Below are positions 5,802 through 11,707 of a stretch of DNA of 11,707 nt, piece by piece. Location of the stretch: assembly GCA_964424125.1 (NCBI GenBank), contig CAYRHS010000100.1, forward strand, positions 1-11,707, given 5' to 3'. Each line of letters begins with the position of its first letter. The first letter of the stretch is position 1. This DNA comes from CAYRHS01 sp964424125 (lineage in GTDB: Bacteria > Actinomycetota > Acidimicrobiia > IMCC26256 > JAOSJL01). The translations under genes were made by a program, and so were the position numbers. Below the pieces are notes generated by a model. The model was not told where the DNA came from. It did no database searches and saw only the letters and a list, made by a program, of their open reading frames with translations.

Positions 5802-6878
5802 GTGACGAACGTCGTCAGATCGCTTGCAGTGCCCGTCGCAGTGTTCGTCGCAGTGCTCGCCGCGAACGCGATCGGGATGGCTGCGCCTGCGGATGCGAGA
5901 TCAGAAGCGCTCGATGTCCGTCGAGACCTCTCGTACGGTCCCGAGCCCGGCCAGCAGCTCGACGCGTACCTCCCGGATTCGGCCGAAACCGATCGTCCCG
6001 CTGTCCTACTCGTCCACGGCGGGGGATGGACTCGCGGAGACAAGTCCGAGTACGGACTCGCGGCGAGGCGGTTCGCGAGCGAACGAGGTTGGCCCGCGTT
6101 CGCGGTCAACTATCGCCTGGACGCGGCGAAGCGGTGGCCGGCACAGGTTCGCGACGTACAGGCAGTCACGCGCTGGGTGATCGACCACGCCGATCAGCTC
6201 GGCGTCGATCCCGAGCGCGTCGGCATCGTCGGTGGCTCCTCGGGCGGCCACCTGGCGGCGATGATGGCCACGCTGGGGACGGCGGACCTCGAGGAGGGGT
6301 TCGACGACGACGAGCCCGAGGTTCGAGCGGTCGTCACCTGGTCGGCGCCGCTCGATCTGCGGGACCTCCAGGCCCTGGGCGATCGGACACCCGAGGACTG
6401 CGCGGGAGACGAGGAATGCCTGGGGCTCCTGATCCCGAATGCGGTCGAGGACTTCGTCGGGTGTCCTCTCGAGAGCTGTCCGCAGGAGTACGAGCAGGCG
6501 TCCCCGGTCGCGCGCGCGAGCAGCGGCACCGTGCCGATGATGCTCGTGAACTCGGAGGACGAGGTGATCGATGTCGCACAGGCGCGTGCGATGGCGAAGT
6601 CGTTGGCGAGTGCGGGAGTGGAGCACGAACTCGTCGTCATCAGCGGCGGGGACCACTCCCTCCAGTACGCGGACGAAGCCTGGGCGCCGACGACCCGATT
6701 CCTCGCGAACCATTTCGATTCCGACGAGACGGCCGGGATCGGGTCCGAAGAACCGGCCGGCCCCGACCCCGTCACCGTCGGGCTCGTCGTGGCCGCGGTC
6801 GTGGCCGTGGTCGCCGCACTCGCCTTGATCGTGACCGTTCGCTTGCGGACCCGCGGCTCGACGCGAGACGACGATTGA
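5802..6878 (+). CDS. Cell-surface alpha/beta-hydrolase (carboxylesterase, BD-FAE/HSL-like)
   Basis: This esterase-type hydrolase of about 358 residues has an N-terminal signal-like helix (SLAVPVAVFVAVLAANAIGMA, about 7-27, overlapping naming) and a C-terminal membrane anchor (VTVGLVVAAVVAVVAALALI, 324-343) followed by Arg residues, so the enzyme body probably faces outside. Catalytic features: oxyanion motif HGGGW (72-76), nucleophile Ser147 in GGSSGGHLAAMMA, Asp253 in NSEDEVID and His285 in SGGDHSLQY. Four Cys at 200, 206, 221 and 226 lie in a lid-like insertion and could form disulfides, fitting export. The GTG at 5802 begins the signal peptide directly. An ATG at 5670 would prepend an unlikely leader and overlap the divergent gene, but no clear ribosome site marks 5802. 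The substrate is unknown. Confidence 0.85.
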   Translation: MTNVVRSLAVPVAVFVAVLAANAIGMAAPADARSEALDVRRDLSYGPEPGQQLDAYLPDSAETDRPAVLLVHGGGWTRGDKSEYGLAARRFASERGWPAFAVNYRLDAAKRWPAQVRDVQAVTRWVIDHADQLGVDPERVGIVGGSSGGHLAAMMATLGTADLEEGFDDDEPEVRAVVTWSAPLDLRDLQALGDRTPEDCAGDEECLGLLIPNAVEDFVGCPLESCPQEYEQASPVARASSGTVPMMLVNSEDEVIDVAQARAMAKSLASAGVEHELVVISGGDHSLQYADEAWAPTTRFLANHFDSDETAGIGSEEPAGPDPVTVGLVVAAVVAVVAALALIVTVRLRTRGSTRDDD

Positions 6879-6897
6879 AAGCGCGTCAGCCGGGTAT
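6873..6897 (+). promoter_or_regulatory. SigF/SigB-type promoter candidate heading the 6933-11707 operon
   Basis: GATT (6873-6876, overlapping the hydrolase stop), 15 nt and GGGTAT (6892-6897) fit GNNT-N14-16-GGGTAC/T exactly. The -10 ends 35 nt before ATG 6933. It is well placed to drive the whole downstream operon independently of the hydrolase. Confidence 0.48.
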
Positions 6898-6932
6898 CCC
6901 CATGATGTTCGCACTTGGAGACGGAATCGGTG

Positions 6933-7655
6933 ATGGAAGGAGCCCGCTGGTCGAGAAGTGGGAAACGGGCGCGCACGCGTGAAGCAACGGCGGCCGTGCG
7001 TGTCGGTGAGCTCCGCCGTGCCCTCGAACGCCTGATCGCACTGCCGGCACCACTCGCCGTGTCCGTGGTGGTCGACCGGGATCGTGTGGTCTGGACGGAA
7101 CACGACGACGTCGAGGAGTGGTGGTCGAGCATCTCAGTGCCGGCGAAGGTCCCGGGCTCGCCGTCCCTCGGGGAGCCACGTGTGACGGTCCCGCGCATGG
7201 TCGTCCGTGAAGTCGTCGGCCTCGAGTCCCTCGCTCGCGCTGACGGCGCCGAGTGCATCGTCAGCGTCGTGGACGGCACCGAGCTGCGGATCGACACGTT
7301 CAGCGTTCCCGCGTCGCGATCGGCGCCGCCGATCGATCCGCCTCCCCGTTTCGAAGAGGCCGAGCCGCTCGTCGACCAGGTCATCCTTCCCGACGAAGAG
7401 TTCCGACACTCGAATCCGGGACGCGTCGTCGTCGGCGCCCCCGGACATCGCCGCGCACTGCGCTTCTCGGGCGCGGCGCTCGACCGATTCGTCGCCCGAG
7501 GGATCCGGAGCGCCCGGCTCGTGGGCGCCGGTGACCACCAGTACCTGGTCGGGGCCACTCCCGCCGCCGTGCCGGAGCGGCTCGTCCTCGTCGCACGCGG
7601 CCGATCGGAACCGGGCGCCACGAGTACTCCCCGGGTGGGGACCTTCGAATCGTGA
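6933..7655 (+). CDS. Protein of unknown function, first gene of the channel/flavoprotein operon
   Basis: I do not recognise this protein of about 240 residues. It has no membrane helix or signal peptide and no Cys pair suggesting metal binding; the only Cys is in GAECIVSVVDG. A helix (VGELRRALERLIALPAPLAV) leads into short beta strands (SVVVDRDRVVWTEHDDVEEWW). A Pro-rich linker (SAPPIDPPPRFEEAEPLVDQ) separates a second part ending in RVVVGAPGHRRALRFSG and ARLVGAGDHQYLVGA. This suggests two small alpha/beta domains in the cytoplasm. The start is uncertain: ATG 6933 has only GGAG 12 nt upstream, and GTG at 6930 and GTG at 6996 are alternatives. Its stop overlaps the next gene's start (GTGA at 7652-7655), so the two are probably translated together and may work together. 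Confidence 0.68.
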   Translation: MEGARWSRSGKRARTREATAAVRVGELRRALERLIALPAPLAVSVVVDRDRVVWTEHDDVEEWWSSISVPAKVPGSPSLGEPRVTVPRMVVREVVGLESLARADGAECIVSVVDGTELRIDTFSVPASRSAPPIDPPPRFEEAEPLVDQVILPDEEFRHSNPGRVVVGAPGHRRALRFSGAALDRFVARGIRSARLVGAGDHQYLVGATPAAVPERLVLVARGRSEPGATSTPRVGTFES

Positions 7656-8437
7656 TCGCGATCGTCTCGCTGCTCGTCATCGTCTTCGTCTCGCTCGTCA
7701 TCACGCGGGTCGCGACGGTCGCTCTGATCGCCACGGGACTGTCCCGTCCGCTCGCGCGCTTCCAGGCGAGGTCCGCGTTCACCGGGGTCGGCTTCACCAC
7801 CGACGAGGCCGAGCGTGTGGTCGGGCATCCCGTGCGGCGGCGCATCATCTCGATCCTGATGCTGACCGGCAACGCCGGCATCGCGGCGGCGATGGCGTCG
7901 ATCGTCCTGACCTTCCTGAACGCTCGAGGGGACGTCTCGCTCACCCCCCGGGTGGCGGTCCTCGCCGGCGGACTGTTCGTGCTCGTGTGGATCGCGACGA
8001 GCTCACGAGTCGATCGCGTCGCGACCCGGGTCATCGGGAGCGCACTCGGTCGATACACCTCGCTCGAAGCGCGAGACGTGGGTGGGCTCCTCGAGTTGGA
8101 GTCCGGGTACCGTGTGGTCGAGCTCCACGTCCGACCCGGGGACTGGCTGGCGGATCGTGACCTCGCCGGGGTCGACCTCTTCGACGAGGGGGTGCTCGTC
8201 CTCGGGATCCGGCGTGAGCACGGTCGCTACCTCGGGGCGCCGCGAGGGGACACCGTGGTCCGATCGGGTGACACCCTCGTGCTCTACGGGCGCGCCCGGC
8301 TCCTCGAACAGCTCGATGCGCGCCGCGCCGGCATCGGCGGCGAGCTGGCCCACGTGGATGCCATCGCCCAGCACCGACGTGCGCGTGACGACACCGTGGA
8401 CGACGGCGAGAACGTTCCCGAGTCGTCGCGGGGGTGA
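7652..8437 (+). CDS. Membrane protein with C-terminal TrkA-C (RCK_C) domain
   Basis: This 261-residue protein has three hydrophobic segments (about 1-28, 65-88 and 99-117) and a cytoplasmic RCK_C/TrkA-C domain (about 140-225). The RCK_C signs are YRVVELHVRPGDWLADRDLA, GVLVLGIRRE and the ending GDTVVRSGDTLVLYGRARLLEQL. RCK_C domains sense small ligands and gate K+ or other ion transport. Between helices 1 and 2, RSAFTGVGFTTDEAERV followed by RRRIISILMLTGNAG resembles a pore-loop-plus-helix repeat of TrkH/KtrB K+ transporters, although the protein is far too short to be a full transporter. No RCK_N (Rossmann) domain is present. GTG 7652 overlaps the previous stop, and the 3' end overlaps the NuoF-like GTG by 4 bp. 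An ion-transport regulatory role is inferred. Confidence 0.8.
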   Translation: MIAIVSLLVIVFVSLVITRVATVALIATGLSRPLARFQARSAFTGVGFTTDEAERVVGHPVRRRIISILMLTGNAGIAAAMASIVLTFLNARGDVSLTPRVAVLAGGLFVLVWIATSSRVDRVATRVIGSALGRYTSLEARDVGGLLELESGYRVVELHVRPGDWLADRDLAGVDLFDEGVLVLGIRREHGRYLGAPRGDTVVRSGDTLVLYGRARLLEQLDARRAGIGGELAHVDAIAQHRRARDDTVDDGENVPESSRG

Positions 8438-9207
8438 ACGCGCGTTTCCCGGGCTTGGCATTCGGGTACCCGACGAGCATGGAGACGGAGCGTGCACTCG
8501 CGGGTGCGCGGATCGCGGACCTCGCCAAGGCTCGTGCGCGCCACGATTGGGGTCGGGGTCTGCAAGCCGTGCTCCGACTGGGGCCGGTGGGCTGCATGGA
8601 GCACCTCGAGGCGTCCGGGCTCCGGGGTCGGGGTGGGGCCGGGTTCCCGACCGGCCGCAAGTGGCGGACCGTCGCCGAACACTCGTCCCCCAAGCTTCCG
8701 GCGACCGTGGTCGTCAACGCCGCCGAGGGCGAGCCCGGCTCCTTCAAGGACCGTGAGATCCTGCGACGTGATCCCTACCGCGTGCTCGAAGGAGCGCTGA
8801 TCGCGGCCGTCGCCGTCGATGCAGACGAGGTGATCGTGGCGACGAAGCGTTCCTTCCGAACCGAGATCGCGCGGCTTCGGCCGGCGATGGCCGACGTCGC
8901 ACGACAGGCCGAGGGCATCGGCGTCGACCTGGTCGAAGGCCCCGGCGAGTACCTCTACGGCGAAGAGTCCGGGCTGCTCGAGGTGGTAGCAGGACGTCCG
9001 CCGTTCCCGCGCATCGCGCCGCCCTACCGCGGCGGTGTGGACGAGATCGATCCGTCGACGAAGTCGGCGGCGGCCGAGCCGCTCGCCGCGCCGGGTGACG
9101 CCACGCCGACGCCGCCGACACTCGTGAACAACGTCGAAACCTTCGCCAACGTCCCGGGAATCCCTCGCACAGGGGCCTGCGTGGTTCCGCGAGGTCGGAA
9201 CCGATGA
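8434..9207 (+). CDS. NuoF-like NADH/FMN flavoprotein, N-terminal part (frameshifted gene)
   Basis: This frame carries the NADH- and FMN-binding half of a protein related to NuoF/NQO1, the 51-kDa subunit of Complex I, and to the beta subunits of NAD-linked hydrogenases and formate dehydrogenases. Motifs: LRGRGGAGFPTGRKW (63-77) for nucleotide binding, VNAAEGEPGSFKDREIL (FMN site), GEYLYGEESGLLEVVAGRPP, and PTLVNNVETFANVPGI. It then leaves the family alignment and ends after a spurious tail (PRTGACVVPRGRNR). The rest continues in the next frame up to 9919, so one gene of about 494 residues has been split by an extra base near 9162-9164. The start is either GTG 8434 (GTGA overlap with the RCK_C gene) or ATG 8479, which lies 9 nt after a perfect SigF-like promoter. 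No NuoE or NuoG gene is present in the window. Confidence 0.85.
   Translation: MNARFPGLAFGYPTSMETERALAGARIADLAKARARHDWGRGLQAVLRLGPVGCMEHLEASGLRGRGGAGFPTGRKWRTVAEHSSPKLPATVVVNAAEGEPGSFKDREILRRDPYRVLEGALIAAVAVDADEVIVATKRSFRTEIARLRPAMADVARQAEGIGVDLVEGPGEYLYGEESGLLEVVAGRPPFPRIAPPYRGGVDEIDPSTKSAAAEPLAAPGDATPTPPTLVNNVETFANVPGIPRTGACVVPRGRNR
8444..8469 (+). promoter_or_regulatory. Perfect SigF-type promoter sequence at the start of the NuoF-like gene
   Basis: GTTT (8444-8447), 16 nt and GGGTAC (8464-8469) match the SigF consensus GTTT-N15-17-GGGTAC/T without mismatch, the best match in the window. ATG 8479 begins 9 nt after the -10, so a transcript from here would be almost leaderless. It lies just inside the GTG 8434 frame, so it competes with that start as the true 5' end. 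Confidence 0.45.
9160..9168 (+). other. Frameshift site in the NuoF-like gene
   Basis: Upstream codons read ...NVPGI in frame with 8434. The family-like continuation LAQGPAWFREVGTDESPGT is read from CTC at 9164, one base later. Removing one C from the CCC run at 9162-9164 restores a continuous frame to 9919. The context (GGA ATC CCT CGC) has no rare codon, stop or obvious tRNA re-pairing option, so a sequence error or real mutation is more likely than programmed frameshifting. Confidence 0.85.
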
Positions 9208-9223
9208 GTCACCCGGCACGGTC

Positions 9224-9919
9224 GTGTGCACGGTCACGGGGCGGACGCGCCGGGCAGGCGTGGCCGAGGTTCCCATGGGTACCCCGCTCCGGACGGTGAT
9301 CGAGGAGGTCGGTGGGGGTGCCGAACCCGGTCACGGCTTCACCGCCGCGATGTCGGGAGTCGCGAACCCGCTGGTCCCCGCCGCGGCGTTCGACATCGCC
9401 GTGTCGTACGAGGCGATGACCGCCATCGGTTCCGGCCTCGGCGCAGCCGGCTTCATCGTGTTCGACGACCGAACCGATCCGGTTGCACTCGTGCACGGGA
9501 TCGCGCGGTTCCTCAGCGTCGAGTCCTGCGGGCAGTGCACGCCGTGCGAAGTCGACGGACTCGCCGCGGCCGAGGCACTCGACCGACTTCGCCGGGAAGA
9601 GGGTTCGGCGCTCGACCTCCTCGACGTCCGCAAGCGACTCGAACGCGTGACCGAGGGCGCGCGCTGCAACCTCGCGCTTCAGCAGCAGAAGGTCATCGGG
9701 AGCGTCCTCGATGTCTTCGCGGTCGACGACGCCCGACGCTCGGGTCGCGAACCCGTCGAGCCGATCGCGCCGATCGCGGACCTCCTCGACGGTCGGGTGA
9801 TCCTCGAGACCGACCAATTGGGCAAGCAGCCGGACTGGACATTCGAGGCACGCGACTCGGGACAGACACCGGCGGCCCGGCTCTCCGTGACCTCCGTGCC
9901 GACCGAGGGCGAGCGATGA
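9224..9919 (+). CDS. NuoF-like flavoprotein, C-terminal part with SLBB and 4Fe-4S regions (frameshifted gene)
   Basis: This frame completes the NuoF-like protein. Homologous sequence begins at about 9164; 9224 is only the first possible start (GTG) and is unlikely to be used alone. It holds an SLBB-like segment (VAEVPMGTPLRTVIEEVGGG) and the cluster-binding motif ESCGQCTPCEVDG, with a fourth Cys in GARCNLALQQQKVIGSVLDVF, giving C-x2-C-x2-C-x39-C, as in the NuoF N3 4Fe-4S site. The usual Arg-Glu after the third Cys is Glu-Val here. A 60-residue tail beyond the cluster domain (from about VDDARRSGREPVEPIAPI) is not part of standard NuoF as I know it. The stop overlaps the MscS start (ATGA, 9916-9919). 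All Fe-S ligands are intact, so the gene may be functional if the frameshift is an error. Confidence 0.82.
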   Translation: MCTVTGRTRRAGVAEVPMGTPLRTVIEEVGGGAEPGHGFTAAMSGVANPLVPAAAFDIAVSYEAMTAIGSGLGAAGFIVFDDRTDPVALVHGIARFLSVESCGQCTPCEVDGLAAAEALDRLRREEGSALDLLDVRKRLERVTEGARCNLALQQQKVIGSVLDVFAVDDARRSGREPVEPIAPIADLLDGRVILETDQLGKQPDWTFEARDSGQTPAARLSVTSVPTEGER

Positions 9920-10812
9920 TGGCGATCGGCTTCTCCGCCCAGGACACACCGGAGTCGATCCAGATCGACGAAGTCGTGCCGAGAGGTCTCGACGCGGCGG
10001 ACTGGATCACCGCCGGCGTCGTCCTCGCCGTGTCGATCGTCCTCGCGATCGCAGCACGCCGGCTAGTGACGCGAGCGCTCCGCGCGCAGGACACGCCGGT
10101 CGGCGTGGCTCGGCTCGTGGGACGTTTCCTGGGGGCAATGGTGTTCGCGGGCGGTCTTGTCTACGTCCTCAGCTCGCTGGGGATCAGGATCGGGCCGGTC
10201 CTGGGAGCACTCGGGATCGTCGGGATCGCGCTGGCGTTCGCGTTGCAGGACATCCTCGAGAACTTCGTCGCGGGCATCCTGCTGCAGACCCGCCGACCGT
10301 TCGCGATCGGCGATCAGATCGACACGAACGACTACCAGGGAACGGTGGAGGACGTGAACACTCGCGCCGTCGTCATGAGGACCTTCGACGGCGAGCGGGT
10401 CGTGATCCCCAGCGCCATGGTCTTCAAGAGTCCGATCCACAACCACACCGCGTTCGATCGCCGGCGGACCACGGTCGTCGTCGGTGTCTCGTACGAGGCT
10501 CGTCTCGCCGAGGCGCGTGAAGTGATGCTCCGCGCCGCCCGGCAGGTCGACGGCGTGCTCAACGAACCCACACCGGAGGCCTATCTCGAGGAGCTGGGCG
10601 AATCGGGCGTCAACTACGCACTGCGGTTCTGGCACGAACCGGGGATCGCAGATCTCTGGCAGGTACGGGATCGTGTCATCGAGGCGGTCTTCGACGCCTT
10701 CGGTCAGGCCGAGATCGAGATCCCGTTCCCGCAGCGAACCGTGCATCTGCGGCGCCCGGCCTCGTTCGAACCCACCGGCCCCGGTGCCGGCGCCGGGGCC
10801 GAAGGCAGCTGA
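9916..10812 (+). CDS. MscS-family small-conductance mechanosensitive channel
   Basis: This 298-residue protein has the MscS core length and layout. Membrane helices lie at about 31-50, 68-90 and 92-124; the third is the Gly/Ala-packed pore helix (GPVLGALGIVGIALAFALQD then ILENFVAGILL). PFAIGDQI (128-135) opens the cytoplasmic beta domain, then VEDVNTRAVVMRTFDGERVV and IPSAMVF (165-171) form the usual MscS signature, followed by an alpha/beta C-terminal domain and an Ala/Gly/Pro-rich tail. The channel opens under membrane tension and releases solutes during hypo-osmotic shock. ATG 9916 overlaps the NuoF-like stop (ATGA) with GAGG upstream; a second ATG follows at 9919. It is the osmotic element of the operon and precedes DUF2254 by 3 nt. 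Confidence 0.93.
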   Translation: MMAIGFSAQDTPESIQIDEVVPRGLDAADWITAGVVLAVSIVLAIAARRLVTRALRAQDTPVGVARLVGRFLGAMVFAGGLVYVLSSLGIRIGPVLGALGIVGIALAFALQDILENFVAGILLQTRRPFAIGDQIDTNDYQGTVEDVNTRAVVMRTFDGERVVIPSAMVFKSPIHNHTAFDRRRTTVVVGVSYEARLAEAREVMLRAARQVDGVLNEPTPEAYLEELGESGVNYALRFWHEPGIADLWQVRDRVIEAVFDAFGQAEIEIPFPQRTVHLRRPASFEPTGPGAGAGAEGS

Positions 10813-10815
10813 CCG

Positions 10816-11707
10816 ATGCGCCTTCGATTCGAACGCCTCGAGGACCGGCTGCGCGAGAGCCTGTGGTTCTACCCGAGCGCAGCCGTGGTGCTCTCGATCG
10901 CCGCCGCGCTCGCGCTCTCGTCGCTGGACCACCAGCTCGATTCCGAAGGCGGGCATCCGCTGACGTTCGGCGGCGGACCCGATTCGGCGCGGATCGTGCT
11001 ATCGACGATCGCCGGGTCGATGATCACCTTCACCGGCCTGGTCTTCACGATCACGATGGTCGTGCTCCAGCAGGCAAGCGCTCAGTTCTCTCCCCGTGTG
11101 CTGCGCACGTTCCTGCGCGACCGCCAGAGTCAGGCCGCGCTGGCCGTGTTCATGGCGACCTTCACGTACGCGCTCGTGGTGCTCCGAGAGGTCCGCTCGG
11201 GAGACGAACTGTTCGTACCGTCGATCGCCGTCCAGTTCACGTTCGTGCTCGTGCTGGCCAGCCTCGGCATGTTCGTCGCGTACGTCCACCACATCGCCCG
11301 TGGCATCAGGGTGGAGTCGATCATCGGGCGCGTCGCCCGGGAGACCAAAGCCTCCATCGAGCACTGCTATCCGCAGCAACCGCGCGAGCCGCAGCCGCTG
11401 CCCAGCGATCTCGCCCGCACCGACGGACGAACCGCGGTTGCTGCTTCCGTCGCCGGGGTCGTGGCCGGGATCGATCTCGACGGGCTGCTGGGAGCCGCGA
11501 CCCGTGCGAACTCGACCCTCCGGGTAGTTCCGTCGATCGGCGAATTCGTGACGGTCGGCTCGCCACTCGTGGAGCTGGTCTCCGATCACGGCGGCTCCGG
11601 CGTCCGCGACGATCAGCTGCGGCGGTTCGTGCGCGTCGAGAACGAGCGGACGATGCGCCAGGATTCCGCCTTCGGGTTCCGCCAACTGGTCGACATCGCG
11701 CTCCGGG
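10816..11707 (+). CDS. DUF2254 family membrane protein (3' end outside the window)
   Basis: The frame is open from ATG 10816 to the window edge (297 codons), so the gene is cut and its C-terminal part is not seen. It matches the DUF2254 predicted membrane family: SLWFYPSAAVVLSIAAALAL (15-34), SARIVLSTIAGSMITFTGLV (57-76), then FTITMVVLQQASAQFSPRVL (77-96), RTFLRDRQSQ, and VPSIAVQFTFVLVLASLG (134-151) before the YVHHIARGIRVE motif. Four membrane helices are visible, followed by a soluble region with VVPSIGEFVTVGSPLVELV, a biotinyl/lipoyl-like strand pattern. The biochemical role of the family is unknown. It starts 3 nt after the MscS stop with only a weak ribosome site (AAGG near 10802), consistent with coupled translation as the last visible operon member. 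Confidence 0.88.
   Translation, partial: MRLRFERLEDRLRESLWFYPSAAVVLSIAAALALSSLDHQLDSEGGHPLTFGGGPDSARIVLSTIAGSMITFTGLVFTITMVVLQQASAQFSPRVLRTFLRDRQSQAALAVFMATFTYALVVLREVRSGDELFVPSIAVQFTFVLVLASLGMFVAYVHHIARGIRVESIIGRVARETKASIEHCYPQQPREPQPLPSDLARTDGRTAVAASVAGVVAGIDLDGLLGAATRANSTLRVVPSIGEFVTVGSPLVELVSDHGGSGVRDDQLRRFVRVENERTMRQDSAFGFRQLVDIALR

Noticed and set aside
6902..6982. Possible 26-codon small frame (ATG 6902) right after the promoter candidate at 6892-6897.
   Set aside because: It has no ribosome site, starts too close to the -10, overlaps the better-supported gene at 6933, and its product has no recognisable features.
8085..8110. GGCT-N16-GGGTAC inside the RCK_C gene.
   Set aside because: No start codon lies at a sensible distance and GNNT alone is a weak requirement; it serves as an example of the background rate.
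9160..9168. Programmed +1 frameshifting as the explanation for the split NuoF-like gene.
   Set aside because: The site has no slow or stop codon, no internal Shine-Dalgarno at the right distance, and no plausible tRNA re-pairing; an extra base in a CCC run is simpler.
9258..9284. GCGT-N15-GGGTAC, with palindromic GGGTACCC, inside the NuoF-like C-terminal frame.
   Set aside because: It is in coding sequence without a gene start nearby, and is probably chance.
8434..9919. The NuoF-like gene as part of a Complex I (nuo) operon.
   Set aside because: No other nuo subunit appears in the window and the flanking genes are RCK_C and MscS membrane proteins.

Overview
The window is GC-rich, densely packed DNA with the gene families of an actinomycete-type bacterium (Actinomycetota). 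I cannot place it to genus. The best taxonomic clues are a SigF/SigB-type sigma factor beside a UsfX-like anti-sigma factor, a Streptomyces-style single-domain HATPase, an Rv2629-like eRF1-family protein, frequent GTG starts and many start/stop overlaps. I see no RNA genes, insertion sequences, CRISPR arrays or phage genes.

Layout. (1) 58-1199, minus strand: an anti-sigma factor followed by a SigF/SigB-type sigma factor, joined by a GTGA overlap. (2) 1262-2035, plus strand: a STAS anti-anti-sigma factor and a canonical HATPase kinase, so the partner-switch module sits in two divergent arms. (3) 2108-4442, plus strand: a YihY/BrkB membrane protein, a 70-residue acidic protein and a bacterial eRF1-like (Rv2629/Vms1-type) protein. 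(4) 4436-5671, minus strand: two small membrane proteins of unknown function, overlapping the eRF1-like gene tail-to-tail by 7 bp. (5) 5802-6878, plus strand: a surface-anchored alpha/beta-hydrolase. (6) 6933-11707 and beyond, plus strand: a tightly coupled operon with an unknown protein, a membrane protein with a TrkA-C (RCK_C) domain, a NuoF-like NADH/FMN/Fe-S flavoprotein broken by a one-base frameshift, an MscS channel and a DUF2254 membrane protein cut by the window edge.

How it fits together. The first genes encode a general-stress sigma factor and its switch. Much of the rest looks like its target set. Sequences resembling SigF/SigB promoters (GNNT, then 15-16 nt, then GGGTAC/T or a one-mismatch variant) lie at the expected distance before the HATPase, YihY, the small acidic protein, the minus-strand membrane pair and the unknown protein. 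A perfect GTTT-N16-GGGTAC lies at the start of the NuoF-like gene. I infer a linked stress island in which a sigma-factor switch sits next to envelope, osmotic, ion, ribosome-rescue and redox effectors. The most unusual part is the 6933-11707 operon, which couples an NADH-binding flavoprotein homologue, without other Complex I genes in view, to an RCK_C membrane protein, MscS and DUF2254.
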